NCBI GenBank assembly: GCA_035696365.1
Contig: DASRQS010000079.1
Location: forward strand, 16,045 to 80,044
Source: JALYLC01 sp035696365
Lineage (GTDB): Bacteria > Actinomycetota > Thermoleophilia > Gaiellales > JALYLC01
Reading direction: 5' to 3'
DNA length: 64,000 nt
Positions 26,597-35,351 of the stretch are shown in pieces. The notes below the pieces were generated by a model. The model was not told the DNA's origin, ran no database searches, and was given only the letters and a program-made list of their open reading frames with translations. The position numbers were made by a program, and so were the translations under genes. Position 1 is the first letter of the stretch. Each line of letters opens with the position of its first letter.

Positions 26597-27589
26597 ATGC
26601 CGATGCGCTGGCTCGTCCGTCGTTGCTGCTTCTACCTGTTCGCGCTCTGGGTTGCGGTCACGCTGAACTTCCTGTTGCCGCGGCTCATGCCCGGCGATCC
26701 CGCCGGCGGCATGCTGGCGAGGCTCAGCTCGGCGCAGATCGCGTCCAACCCGGGCATCGTCGACACCTACCGGCGGATGCTCGGCGGCGGGCATCAGTCG
26801 ATGATTCACGCCTACTTCTCGTATCTCGGACAGATCAGCAGGCTCGACTTCGGCGTCTCGACCTCGAACTACCCGACCAATGTGTCCGAGGTCATCGCAC
26901 GCACCCTGCCGTATTCGATCTTCCTCGTCGGCGTCGCCTTCTTCCTCGCCTTCGTCCTCGGCACGACGATCGGAATGCTCGCGGCCTGGCGCCGCGGCGG
27001 CACGGTCGACAACATCGTGGTGCCGACGCTGCTCTCGCTGGGCGCGTTCCCCGCCTTCTTCACCTCGCTCGTCGCGGTCTACTTCTTCGGCCTCAAGCTG
27101 GGCTGGTTTCCCTTGCAGCACGCCTATGACACCGAGCTCACACCCGGCTTCAACTACGCCTTCCTCGAGAGCGCCTTCCGCCACGCGCAGCTGCCGATCA
27201 TCGTGATCACGGCCGCCTTCGCGGGCGGCTGGGTGCTCAACATGCGCACGGTCATGATCAACACCATCGAAGAGGACTACGTCGCGATGGCCGAGGCCAA
27301 GGGCCTGTCCGACCGCCGCGTGATGACGCGCTACGCCGGGCGCAACGCCATCTTGCCGCCCCTCAACGGCTTCGCCGCGCAGTTCGCGAGCGCCGTCGGC
27401 GGCCTCGTCTTCATCGAGTTCGTCTTCAGCTACCCGGGCGCCGGTTTCACGCTGCAGCAGGCGGCGCTGGGCAGCGACTACCCGCTCACGCAGGGACTGC
27501 TGCTCGTGTTCGCGCTCTGCGTGATCTTCGCGAATTTCGTCATGGACATCCTCAACGTCGTCCTCGACCCCCGCGTGCGGGCGAGCTAG
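26597..27589 (+). CDS. ABC transporter permease (DppB-type)
   Basis: A 330-residue inner-membrane permease. The N-terminal signature MRWLVRRCCFYLFALWVAV and NFLLPRLMPGDPAGGML are typical of DppB/OppB. Six or so membrane segments follow, and the coupling loop that contacts the ATPase reads EEDYVAMAEAKGLSDRRVM. Second gene of the importer operon, 70 bp after the binding protein with a hairpin in between. It pairs with the DppC-type permease downstream. Confidence 0.92.
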   Translation: MPMRWLVRRCCFYLFALWVAVTLNFLLPRLMPGDPAGGMLARLSSAQIASNPGIVDTYRRMLGGGHQSMIHAYFSYLGQISRLDFGVSTSNYPTNVSEVIARTLPYSIFLVGVAFFLAFVLGTTIGMLAAWRRGGTVDNIVVPTLLSLGAFPAFFTSLVAVYFFGLKLGWFPLQHAYDTELTPGFNYAFLESAFRHAQLPIIVITAAFAGGWVLNMRTVMINTIEEDYVAMAEAKGLSDRRVMTRYAGRNAILPPLNGFAAQFASAVGGLVFIEFVFSYPGAGFTLQQAALGSDYPLTQGLLLVFALCVIFANFVMDILNVVLDPRVRAS

Positions 27590-27598
27590 GCGGAGGGC

Positions 27599-28600
27599 GT
27601 GTCGCAGATCCAGCCAATCGCGATCGAGGATGGCACACCGGGCGGGGGCATCGCCCCGCTCGAGGTGCAGGTGCCATCCAGCGCCCATGCGCGCCGGCGC
27701 TTCGCCCTGCCGCTGTGGCTGCGGCTGCTGCTCTCCAACCCGAAGTCCCGCGGCGGGCTGATCGTGCTCGCCGGCATGCTCGCCGTGGCCATCTTCGCCC
27801 CGCTGCTGGCGACGCACGACCCGACGGCCTACTCGCTACTGGACGCCAAGCAGTCGCCCTCCTGGAATCACCTCTTCGGCACGACCGACCAGGGCACCGA
27901 CATCTGGTCGCAGGTCGTGTGGGGCACCCGCAACTCGCTCTTCCTGGGCGTCGCGGCGGCCACCCTCGCAACCGTGCTGGCCGCCGGTCTCGGCATCCTC
28001 GCCGCGTACTCCGGCGGCTGGATCGACGACGTCATCAACTTCGCCACGAACGTCTTCCTCGTGATCCCCACGATCCCGCTGCTGATCGTGGCCTCGGCGT
28101 ATCTCAAGAGCCGCGGCTCGCTCTCGATGATCCTGATCCTCGGCCTGACGCTGTGGGCCTTCGAGGCCCGCATCCTGCGCGCCCAGGCGCTGACGTTGCG
28201 CAATCGCGACTTCATCCTGGCGGCCAAGGTCGCCGGAGAGCCGACCTGGCGCATCGTCGTGTTCGAGCTCATGCCGAACATGATCAGCCGCATCGCTGCG
28301 GCGTTCGTGCTCGTCTTCTACATCTCGCTGCTGACGGCCGCCGGGCTCCAGTTCCTCGGCCTCGGCGACATGAACAGCCAGAGTTGGGGCGTGACGCTCT
28401 ACTGGGCTCAGGTCAACTCGGCGGTGCTGCAGGGCGAGTGGTGGCCGTTCCTGTTCCCCGGCCTCGCGCTCGCGGTGACGGTGCTCGGGCTCGTGTTCGT
28501 GCTCGCGGGTCTCGACGAGGTCTCCAACCCGCGCCTGCGCAGGCCGCCGCGGGGGCGCGGGCGGCTCACAAGCCTCCTCTTCGGCGGGCGCGGCAGGTGA
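27599..28600 (+). CDS. ABC transporter permease (DppC-type)
   Basis: A 333-residue permease, the partner of the previous gene. A polar N-terminus of about 45 residues is followed by the DppC-type first helix, the FGTTDQGTDIWSQVVWGTRNS block, and the coupling loop (LTLRNRDFILAAKVAGEPTW). GTG start at 27599. Its stop overlaps the GTG of the ATPase gene. Confidence 0.92.
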   Translation: MSQIQPIAIEDGTPGGGIAPLEVQVPSSAHARRRFALPLWLRLLLSNPKSRGGLIVLAGMLAVAIFAPLLATHDPTAYSLLDAKQSPSWNHLFGTTDQGTDIWSQVVWGTRNSLFLGVAAATLATVLAAGLGILAAYSGGWIDDVINFATNVFLVIPTIPLLIVASAYLKSRGSLSMILILGLTLWAFEARILRAQALTLRNRDFILAAKVAGEPTWRIVVFELMPNMISRIAAAFVLVFYISLLTAAGLQFLGLGDMNSQSWGVTLYWAQVNSAVLQGEWWPFLFPGLALAVTVLGLVFVLAGLDEVSNPRLRRPPRGRGRLTSLLFGGRGR

Positions 28601-29598
28601 GCGCCGTCGCCACCAAGTCGCTGCTCGAGCTCGACGGCCTCTGCGTCGACTATGTCCTGCCCACCCGTCGGGTGCGCGCCGTCGACAACGTGTCGCTCTC
28701 GATCGCGCCGGGGGAGATCCTCGGGCTCGCCGGGGAGTCCGGCTGCGGGAAGAGCACGCTCGCGAGCGCGGTCCTGCAGATCCTCAAGCCGCCGGCGGAG
28801 ATCTCCGGCGGGCGCATCCTCTTCCAGGGTCAGGATCTCGTCGCATTGAGCCGGGACGAGCTGCGCCGTGTGCGCTGGCGGCACGTTTCGCTCGTCTTCC
28901 AGAGCGCCATGAACGTGCTCAATCCCGTGATGCGCGTGGGCGACCAGTTCGTCGACATGTACCGGGCCCACGACCGCAGCATCCGCCGGGGCCAGGCCCT
29001 GGCGCGCGCAGGCGATCTGCTCGAGCTCGTCGGCATCGAGCGAGGCCGCGTGCGCTCGTATCCACATGAGCTCTCGGGCGGCATGCGCCAGCGCGTCGTG
29101 ATCGCGATGGCCCTGGCGCTGGAGCCCGAGCTGATCGTCATGGACGAGCCGACGACGGCGCTCGACGTGGTGGTGCAGCGCGAGATCCTGCAGGAGCTCG
29201 AGGTGCTCAAGCAACGCCTGGGATTCGCGGTGCTTTTCATCACGCACGACCTCTCGCTGCTCGTCGAGTTCAGCGATCGCATCGCCATCATGTACGCCGG
29301 CGAGATCGTCGAGTCCGCGGCCTCTGACGTGCTCTTCCGCCACGCGCTGCATCCGTACACGAACGGCCTCATGAGCTCGTTCCCGCCGCTCACGGGCCCG
29401 ATTCTGCCGCTCACGGGGATCCCCGGCTCGCCGCCGGACCTGGCCCAGCCGCCGTCGGGCTGCCGCTTCCATCCGCGCTGCCCGCAGTGCACCCGCGCCG
29501 ACGCCGATCTGTACCGGCTGCAGACCTCGGAGCGGCCAGTCCTGCGCGAGCTCGCGCCGGGCCACCAGGTGGCCTGCCACTGGGCGGAGGAGTCATGA
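28597..29598 (+). CDS. ABC transporter ATP-binding protein (DppD-type)
   Basis: A 333-residue ATPase. Walker A is GESGCGKST (residues 46-54), the signature is LSGGMRQR, Walker B is LIVMDEPTTALD and the switch His is in ITHDLS. The C-terminal oligopeptide-transporter domain with its Cys motif (GCRFHPRCPQC, then ACHWAEES) is complete; in relatives it binds an iron-sulfur or metal site. GTG 28597 overlaps the permease stop; the end overlaps the second ATPase gene (ATGA). Confidence 0.94.
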   Translation: MSAVATKSLLELDGLCVDYVLPTRRVRAVDNVSLSIAPGEILGLAGESGCGKSTLASAVLQILKPPAEISGGRILFQGQDLVALSRDELRRVRWRHVSLVFQSAMNVLNPVMRVGDQFVDMYRAHDRSIRRGQALARAGDLLELVGIERGRVRSYPHELSGGMRQRVVIAMALALEPELIVMDEPTTALDVVVQREILQELEVLKQRLGFAVLFITHDLSLLVEFSDRIAIMYAGEIVESAASDVLFRHALHPYTNGLMSSFPPLTGPILPLTGIPGSPPDLAQPPSGCRFHPRCPQCTRADADLYRLQTSERPVLRELAPGHQVACHWAEES

Positions 29599-30485
29599 GC
29601 ACGCTCGAGGTGCAGGGCCTCGGCAAGCGCTTCCCCGTGCGCGGCGCGGGGCTGCGGCGCGAGCTGCTGGACGCGGTGGCTGACGTCTCGTTCACGCTGC
29701 GGCCCGGTAACGTGACGGCGCTCGTGGGGGAGAGCGGGAGCGGCAAGAGCACCGTCGCCCGCCTGCTCGCGCGGCTCTACGCGCCGACCGACGGCACCAT
29801 CGTGTTCGACGGCCAGGACGTCGGCGATCAGTGGCGGCGCAAGTCGCTGCTCGCCTACCGCTCGCACGTGCAGATGATCTTCCAGGACCCGTTCGCCTCG
29901 CTCAATCCGGTCAAGCGCATCGACCATCACATCGCCCGGCCCCTGCAGATCCACGGCATCTGCTCGCGCCGCGACGTTGACGGGCGCGTGCGCGAGCTGC
30001 TGGCGCGCGTGGGCCTCGTGCCGCCCGACGAGATCGCGGAGAAGTACCCCCACCAGCTCTCGGGCGGGCAGCGCCAGCGCGTCGCGATCGCGCGCGCCCT
30101 CGCCGTCGAGCCGAGCGTGATCCTGGCCGACGAGCCCATCTCCATGCTCGACGTCTCGATCCGGATCGGGATCCTCAACCTGATCCTCCAGCTCAAGCGC
30201 GAGCTCGGTATCGCCTTCCTCTACATCACCCACGACATCGCGAGTGCGCGCTACGTCGCCGACGAGGTTCTCGTGATGTACCGCGGCCGGATCGTCGAGC
30301 AGGGCCCGACCGACGCGGTGCTGCTCGACCCGCAGCACGCCTACACGAAGCTCCTGCTTTCAGCCGTGCCGAATCCGGACAGCGGGCTGCGCCTCGAGCC
30401 GCTGGTGCGCGCCGAGCTCGGAGACGAATCCCATTCGCAGCTCACCGAGGTGCGGCCAGGCCACTACGTCAGGCGTCCCCTATGA
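29595..30485 (+). CDS. ABC transporter ATP-binding protein (DppF-type)
   Basis: A 296-residue second ATPase of the same importer. Walker A is GESGSGKST (45-53), the signature LSGGQRQR, Walker B VILADEPISMLD, and switch ITHDIA. It lacks the C-terminal Cys-rich motif of its partner, ending about 25 residues after the typical YTKLLLSAVPNP sequence. ATG overlaps the previous stop and its own stop overlaps the epimerase start. Confidence 0.93.
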   Translation: MSTLEVQGLGKRFPVRGAGLRRELLDAVADVSFTLRPGNVTALVGESGSGKSTVARLLARLYAPTDGTIVFDGQDVGDQWRRKSLLAYRSHVQMIFQDPFASLNPVKRIDHHIARPLQIHGICSRRDVDGRVRELLARVGLVPPDEIAEKYPHQLSGGQRQRVAIARALAVEPSVILADEPISMLDVSIRIGILNLILQLKRELGIAFLYITHDIASARYVADEVLVMYRGRIVEQGPTDAVLLDPQHAYTKLLLSAVPNPDSGLRLEPLVRAELGDESHSQLTEVRPGHYVRRPL

Positions 30486-31186
30486 CACGCGTCGCGCTCA
30501 TGCTCTACTCGGTTCGCCGGGCCGCGGAGGCCGACTTCGAGCTGACGTTGCGGGAAGTCGCGGCCATGGGCTACGAGGGCGTCGAGCTGTTCGACCTCCA
30601 CGGGCGCGATCCGGCGACCGTCGCGCGCTGGCTCGGCGATCTTGGGCTCGTGGCCGTGGGCCGGCACGCCGGCCTCGAGGCGATCGAGGCGGAGCTGCCG
30701 CAGCTCGCGGCCGAGGCCGAGGCGCTCGGATGGCGCCGCCTCGTCATCAGCTGGGTGAATCCCGCCGAGCTCGACGACTCGACGCTCGCTCGCATCGCCG
30801 CGGCAGCCTCGGCCGCCGCGGCGCACGGCCTCGAGCTCGGCTACCACAACCACGATGCCGAGATCGAGCAGGGCTTCCTCGAGCGGCTGCCGGCGGGCGT
30901 CTTCGTCGAGCTCGACGCCGGCTGGGCCTGGTACGCCGGGGCCGATCCGGCCGACTATCTCGGCCGCGGTCCGCTCTTGCACGTCAAGGATTTCCGCGTG
31001 CGGGGCGAGCACTCGTTCTGCCCGGTCGGCGACGGCGCCGTCGGCTTCGACCGTATCGTGGCGCAGGCGGCGGGCGCAGGTGTCGAATGGCTGATCGTCG
31101 AGCAAGATGAGCCTGTCGGCACCGAGCTCGAGGACGCGCGCCGCTCGCTCGCAGCCGTGATCACCATGCTCGGGGAGGTCGTATGA
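30482..31186 (+). CDS. Sugar phosphate isomerase/epimerase-like TIM-barrel protein
   Basis: A 234-residue AP_endonuc_2/xylose-isomerase-like barrel. Metal and catalytic blocks seen are MGYEGVELFDL, ELGYHNHDAEI, FVELDAGWAWYAG, LLHVKDFR and EWLIVEQDEP. ATG 30482 overlaps the transporter stop and its own end overlaps the oxidoreductase start, so it is the first of two enzymes encoded with the importer. Pairs of this type with a Gfo/Idh/MocA protein often handle glycosides through 3-keto intermediates or inositols; the exact reaction is unknown. Confidence 0.87.
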   Translation: MTRVALMLYSVRRAAEADFELTLREVAAMGYEGVELFDLHGRDPATVARWLGDLGLVAVGRHAGLEAIEAELPQLAAEAEALGWRRLVISWVNPAELDDSTLARIAAAASAAAAHGLELGYHNHDAEIEQGFLERLPAGVFVELDAGWAWYAGADPADYLGRGPLLHVKDFRVRGEHSFCPVGDGAVGFDRIVAQAAGAGVEWLIVEQDEPVGTELEDARRSLAAVITMLGEVV

Positions 31187-32256
31187 GAGTCGGGGTCATC
31201 GGTTGCGGCGTCATCAGCCGCGCGTACGTCGAGAACGCGACGGCGTTCGACTCCTACGAGATCCTCGCCTGCGCCGATCTGGACCGGGCGCAGGCCAAGG
31301 CGCTCGGCAAGGCCAGTGGCCTCGCGGTCGTGAGCGTGGACGAGCTGATCGCCGATCCCGCGATCGACGTCGTCCTGAACCTCACGCCGCCGCTCGTGCA
31401 CGCAGCGGTCACGCGGCAGGCGCTCGCGGTCGGCAAGCACGTCTACACCGAGAAGCCGCTCGCCACCGATTCGGCCGAGGCCGGCGAGCTCGCCCGCGAG
31501 GCCCAGCGCCTCGGGCTGCGCATCGGCTGCGCGCCCGACATCTTCCTCGGCTCCGCCTACCAGGCGGGCCGCGCCGCCATCGACGAGGGTGCGATCGGCC
31601 AGCCGCTGTCGGTCAGTGCGGCCATGCTCGTCGGCGACCAGGAGACCTGGCATCCGAATCCCGACATCTTCTACACCGACGGCGCGGGGCCACTGTTCGA
31701 CATGGGTCCCTACTACCTGACCGCGATCGTGGCCCTGCTCGGACCGATCCAGCGCGTCGCCGGCTTCGCCGCGATGCGCCCGTTCGAGCGCACGATCGAG
31801 ATAGGGCCGCGGCGGGGTGAGCGCTTCACGGCCACGACGCCCACGCACACGAGCGCGACCATGCAGCTCGCCGACGGCATGACCGCCAACCTCATCGCGA
31901 GCTTCGAGGCGCGCGACCAGTACATCTGTGACGTCGCGATCTACGGCACGGAGGGCGTGCTGCTCCTGCCCGACCCGAACGCCTTCGCCGGCTCCGTGCG
32001 CCTGAAGCGCGGGCGGGCTGGCTGGGAGGACGTGCCCTACGCTTCGCGCGGGGGTGCCGACGCCCGCGGCATCGGCCTCCACGACATGGTCGAGTCCATC
32101 GCGGCGGGCGCTCCGCATCGCGCGTCCGGCGAGCTCGGGGCGCACATCGTGGACGTTGCCCGCAGTATCCTCGTCTCGGCCGACGAGGGGCGCATCGTCG
32201 AGATCGAGTCGACGCTCATCCAGCCCGAGGCGCTGCCCGTCCCGAGCCAGGCGTAG
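31183..32256 (+). CDS. Gfo/Idh/MocA-family oxidoreductase
   Basis: A 357-residue NAD(P)-dependent dehydrogenase. Rossmann start VGVIGCGVISRAYVENA, catalytic-Lys block YTEKPLATDS, then GCAPDIFLGSAYQAGR and DMGPYYLTAIVALLGP in the substrate domain. It is only distantly related to the two xylose-block paralogues. Last gene of the LacI-controlled operon, overlapping the epimerase-like gene by 4 bases. Candidate substrates are glucose, glucosides or inositol (inference from the pairing). Confidence 0.88.
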   Translation: MRVGVIGCGVISRAYVENATAFDSYEILACADLDRAQAKALGKASGLAVVSVDELIADPAIDVVLNLTPPLVHAAVTRQALAVGKHVYTEKPLATDSAEAGELAREAQRLGLRIGCAPDIFLGSAYQAGRAAIDEGAIGQPLSVSAAMLVGDQETWHPNPDIFYTDGAGPLFDMGPYYLTAIVALLGPIQRVAGFAAMRPFERTIEIGPRRGERFTATTPTHTSATMQLADGMTANLIASFEARDQYICDVAIYGTEGVLLLPDPNAFAGSVRLKRGRAGWEDVPYASRGGADARGIGLHDMVESIAAGAPHRASGELGAHIVDVARSILVSADEGRIVEIESTLIQPEALPVPSQA

Positions 32257-32259
32257 CGC

Positions 32260-33345
32260 TCAACCGCGCAGGCTGAGCTTCACCGTCGTGCCCTTGCCGG
32301 GGGTACTGGACGCGCTCGCGGAGCCTCCGTGCGCCGCCGCGATGTCCGCGACGATGGGCAGCCCGAGACCGCTGCCCGTGGATTCCGGGCCCCGCACGAA
32401 GCGCTCGAAAACGCGCGGGAGCAGGTCGGGAGGAATGCCCGGGCCGTCGTCCTCGACGCTGATGAGCGTGCCCTCGGGAGCGCAATCGATGCCGATTGCG
32501 ATGCGGCTGCCGGCCGCGCCGTAGTGCAGCGCGTTGGCGACGAGATTCGTCAGCGCCTGACGGATCCGGGCGGCGTCGGCGGCGATCGGCGAGACATCGT
32601 CTCCCACGCGAACGACGATCTCGACCCCGGCCTCATGCGCGGCCTCTGCGAAGTCGTCCGCGACGCCGTGCGCGAGCACGGGGAGATCGACCTGCTCGAG
32701 GTGCAGGGGCAGCGCGCCCGTCTCGGCCTGCGCCACTGTCGCGACGTCCCCGACCAGTCGCTCGAGCGACGCGGCCTGCGCGAGGACGGCGCGCAGGTGC
32801 TCGTCGTCGCGCGGGTGGATCCCGTCGAGCATCGCCTCGAGCCGGCCGCGCATGATCGAGAGCGGCGTGCGAAGCTCGTGCGCCACATCGGCGAGGAAGG
32901 AGCGCCGTTGCGAGTCGATCGTGCTGAGACGAGCGCTCATCGTGTTGAAGGTGCGCGCGAGCGCGCGCACCTCCCGGCCACCTCGCTCGGGGACGTGCGC
33001 CGAGTAGTCGCCGCGCTCGATCTGCGCCGCGGCTTCGATCAGGGCCCCGATCGGCGCGATCCGCCGGCGCACCTCGCGGCCGAGGAAGACGATCACGCAG
33101 ACGCCGCCAATGAGGATCGCAAGCGCCACGGCCCGCAATCCCCAAGAGGCGGAGATCGCGCCCACGGCGACCAGCGCAGCCCAGGCACCGGCGGTGACGA
33201 TCGCTCCGAGCGTCAAGAGCGCGACGCCGAACAGGATGCCGAAATGCAGCATGAACCGGCGCGAGGGACGCCGTGCGCCGGGCGGCGGCCATTCCTGATC
33301 GGCCGGCCACCACTCCGGGCGCTGTCGCCTGCGGCCGCTGCGCAC
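32260..33345 (-). CDS. Sensor histidine kinase
   Basis: A 361-residue kinase with two close membrane helices (about residues 32-54 and 70-89) and almost no extracytoplasmic domain. A HAMP segment (APIGALIEAAAQIERGDYSA) follows, then HisKA (LADVAHELRTP, His156) and HATPase with N box (NLVANALHYG), G1 (DDGPGIP) and G2 (STGSGLGLPI) motifs. All catalytic motifs are present. GTG start at 33345, 2 bp after the response-regulator stop. The lack of a periplasmic domain suggests membrane or intramembrane sensing (BaeS-like). Confidence 0.93.
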   Translation of the reverse strand: MRSGRRRQRPEWWPADQEWPPPGARRPSRRFMLHFGILFGVALLTLGAIVTAGAWAALVAVGAISASWGLRAVALAILIGGVCVIVFLGREVRRRIAPIGALIEAAAQIERGDYSAHVPERGGREVRALARTFNTMSARLSTIDSQRRSFLADVAHELRTPLSIMRGRLEAMLDGIHPRDDEHLRAVLAQAASLERLVGDVATVAQAETGALPLHLEQVDLPVLAHGVADDFAEAAHEAGVEIVVRVGDDVSPIAADAARIRQALTNLVANALHYGAAGSRIAIGIDCAPEGTLISVEDDGPGIPPDLLPRVFERFVRGPESTGSGLGLPIVADIAAAHGGSASASSTPGKGTTVKLSLRG

Positions 33346-33347
33346 GG

Positions 33348-34040
33348 CTACCGGCCGCCCTGCTCGTCGGCCATCCGATAGCCGACGCCGAACACCGTCT
33401 GCAGCCGGCGCGGGGCGCGCGGATCGTCCTCGATCTTGCGCCGGAGGTTCTTCACGTGCGCATCGATGGCGCGCTCGTACGATTCGAATGCGACGCCCTG
33501 CACGGCCGAGAGGAGCTGCGAGCGGGTGAAGACCCGCCCCGGTTGGCGTGCGAGCTCGAGCAGGAGCCGGAACTCGGTCGGGGTCAGATCGACGCGCCGG
33601 CCGGCGACCGTCGCGACCATGCGCGCCGTGTCGAGCTCGACATCGCCCGCGCGCACGAGCTCGACGGCCGCATGAGCGCCCTCGGTGCGCCGCAGGACCG
33701 CCCGCACGCGCGCGACGAGCTCCTTGGGGCTGAACGGCTTGGTGATGTAGTCGTCGGCGCCGAGCTCCAGCCCGACCAGCGTGTCGGACTCGTCCGCGCG
33801 GGCGGTGAGCATGACGATCGGCACGGCCGACTCGCGGCGGACCGCGCGGGTGACCTCGAGCCCGTCGAGCGTCGGCAGCCCGAGGTCGAGCACGACCAGA
33901 TCCGGCCGGCTCGCACGCAGGGCGTCGAGGGCAGCCTGGCCGTCGCGGGCGGTCAGCACCGCGTAGCCGGAAGCACGAAGGTAGTCGCTGCAGAGCGCGA
34001 CGATCTCGGGCTCGTCGTCGACGACCAGGATTGTCTTCAC
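33348..34040 (-). CDS. OmpR-family response regulator
   Basis: A 230-residue regulator. The receiver has ILVVDDEPE, phospho-Asp in LVVLDLGLPTLDG and Lys in ITKPFSP. The winged helix has LTPTEFRLLLELARQ, AIDAHVKNLRRKIED and VFGVGYRMAD. ATG 34040. It is co-transcribed with the kinase (2-bp gap) and preceded on the same strand by a small membrane protein and a thioredoxin-fold protein, with a hairpin between. Confidence 0.94.
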   Translation of the reverse strand: MKTILVVDDEPEIVALCSDYLRASGYAVLTARDGQAALDALRASRPDLVVLDLGLPTLDGLEVTRAVRRESAVPIVMLTARADESDTLVGLELGADDYITKPFSPKELVARVRAVLRRTEGAHAAVELVRAGDVELDTARMVATVAGRRVDLTPTEFRLLLELARQPGRVFTRSQLLSAVQGVAFESYERAIDAHVKNLRRKIEDDPRAPRRLQTVFGVGYRMADEQGGR

Positions 34041-34061
34041 CGGGCCAACCGTACCCTCAGC

Positions 34062-34089
34062 CGGGCGCGGGCCAGGGGGCCCGCGCCCG
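34062..34089 (-). terminator. 12-bp perfect stem-loop between small membrane protein and regulator
   Basis: cgggcgcgggcc (34062-34073) pairs perfectly with ggcccgcgcccg (34078-34089) across a 4-nt loop. It follows the small membrane-protein gene (stop at 34099, minus strand) and precedes the regulator. It has no T tract and may attenuate read-through into the two-component genes. Confidence 0.6.
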
Positions 34090-34098
34090 TGCTGCGCT

Positions 34099-34332
34099 TC
34101 AGACCGCGCTCGTCGCTTCGCCCGGGTCGCTGGGGCGGCCGCCGCGCCCGTGGCAGCCGTGCCCGCCGTGCCTGCGCGGGCCGAGGCCCACGAGGCGGGC
34201 GATCGCCACGACGGGCAGCATGATCAAGCCCGCGACGAGGATGGCCGGGAGCAGTGCCAGGAAGACGAGGCCCCTGAGTACTCGGACGACCACGTTGGCG
34301 CGCGGTCGTTCGCTGTCGTGTCGGGAATGCAT
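34099..34332 (-). CDS. Small membrane protein with His/Gly/Cys-rich tail
   Basis: A 77-residue protein. Residues about 19-46 are a long hydrophobic segment (VVVRVLRGLVFLALLPAILV). The cytoplasmic or exposed tail reads RRHGGHGCHGRGG, an obvious metal-ligand-rich stretch. ATG 34332 has gaggagag upstream. No family is recognised. The position between a thioredoxin-fold gene and a two-component system suggests a metal or stress accessory role (inference). Confidence 0.6.
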   Translation of the reverse strand: MHSRHDSERPRANVVVRVLRGLVFLALLPAILVAGLIMLPVVAIARLVGLGPRRHGGHGCHGRGGRPSDPGEATSAV

Positions 34333-34355
34333 GTGTCTCTCCTCGAGGTTGTCGG

Positions 34356-34634
34356 TCAGGCCGCGCCGGGCACGTCGAACAGCCGCCCGTCGCGGATGCG
34401 GCCGGCGAGGCCAGCGGAGCTCTCGTACAGCCAGCGGCCGTCCTCGAACTCGATTGCCGGCAGGAGCGACTGGCCGGTCGCCTCGATCACCCGCGTTCGC
34501 CGCGAGCGCGGCAACGCCGGCTCGTACACGACCTCGTCCGGCACGCCGGCCTCGATCGGGGCCTTCTCGACCCGCCGGCACGAGTGGCCGTCGGTGCGCA
34601 ACGGCACGCGACCGCGGTGCAGCTCGACTGCCAT
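34356..34634 (-). CDS. Glutathione S-transferase N-domain/glutaredoxin-like protein
   Basis: A 92-residue thioredoxin-fold protein. A single Cys (DGHSCRRVEKAPIEAG, Cys19) sits where the active site lies, then EVVYEP, and the cis-Pro region QSLLPAIEFEDG followed by LYESSAGLAGRI, the standard GST N-domain pattern. There is no C-terminal helical domain. ATG 34634 is backed by cgggag upstream; longer in-frame starts exist but lack protein-like sequence. A mycothiol- or thiol-linked role is possible. Confidence 0.72.
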   Translation of the reverse strand: MAVELHRGRVPLRTDGHSCRRVEKAPIEAGVPDEVVYEPALPRSRRTRVIEATGQSLLPAIEFEDGRWLYESSAGLAGRIRDGRLFDVPGAA

Positions 34635-34789
34635 GTCGTCTCCCGTTCGCTCGGCTCGCATCACACCAGCCACCTTAGGAACTGGATGTGAAGGAGTCGT
34701 GCGCATCGGCCGGAGACGGTGTGGAGATGCTACGAGTCAGGCTCCCCGAGTCGGCCGATGGCCGATCTCCTCGGCGGACCGGCGCCCCA

Positions 34790-35068
34790 TCAGGCCGTGC
34801 GCGGACCGAAGCGCACGGCGCTGCGCTCGCGCGCGCGCTCGATCTCGCGCTCGCGGCTGCGCGGCGGTGCGGTCGTCACGAGCTCGCGCAGGAGCTGCTG
34901 TGAGGCCTCGGTCACGGCCTGCACGGCGCGCTCGAACGCTTCGTCGTTCGCCCGCGCGGGCCGGTTCATGCCGCTGATCTTGCGCACGAACTGGAGCGCT
35001 GCAGCCTGAACCTCTTGCTCGGACGTGGGCGGGTCGTAGTTGTGGAGTGGGCGGATATTTCTGCACAT
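34790..35068 (-). CDS. DUF2277 family protein
   Basis: A 92-residue protein beginning MCRNIRPLHNYDPPTSEQEV, the hallmark start of DUF2277, followed by AALQFVRKISGMNRPA and a charged Arg/Glu-rich C-terminus. ATG 35068 gives the normal family length; the open frame beyond it is not protein-like. Function of the family is not known. Confidence 0.9.
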   Translation of the reverse strand: MCRNIRPLHNYDPPTSEQEVQAAALQFVRKISGMNRPARANDEAFERAVQAVTEASQQLLRELVTTAPPRSREREIERARERSAVRFGPRTA

Positions 35069-35094
35069 GCCCGGAGCATACGAACGCGGGGGCG

Positions 35095-35220
35095 TCAGTT
35101 GCCGCGTACCAGCGGGCACGCGGCAGCCCGCTCGCTGTCGGGCAGCTTCGGATCGTCGGTCGGGCATCGCTCGAACGCCCCCGGGCAGCGGGCATGCAAG
35201 CGGCAGCCGGTCGGCGCGCT
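35095..35220 (-). pseudogene. C-terminal fragment of an oligopeptide-type ABC ATPase
   Basis: About 41 codons encode APTGCRLHARCPGAFERC and then DPKLPDSERAAACPLVRGN, which reproduces the Cys motif and end of OppD/OppF-type ATPases (compare GCRFHPRCP in the gene at 28597). No nucleotide-binding domain lies upstream; the frame continues only as low-complexity sequence to 35298. It is therefore a remnant of a lost transporter gene. The rest of 35069-35351 shows nothing recognisable. Confidence 0.65.
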
Positions 35221-35351
35221 CGCTGCTCGCGGCACTGGCGCCCGCGCTGCGGACCCGCAGGCTCGCGAGGGCGACGGCGCTGACCAGGCTGGGCGCATCG
35301 CGAGACAGCGCCACTCAGTTCATGCAGATATGCACAGAAGTATGCGGACGG

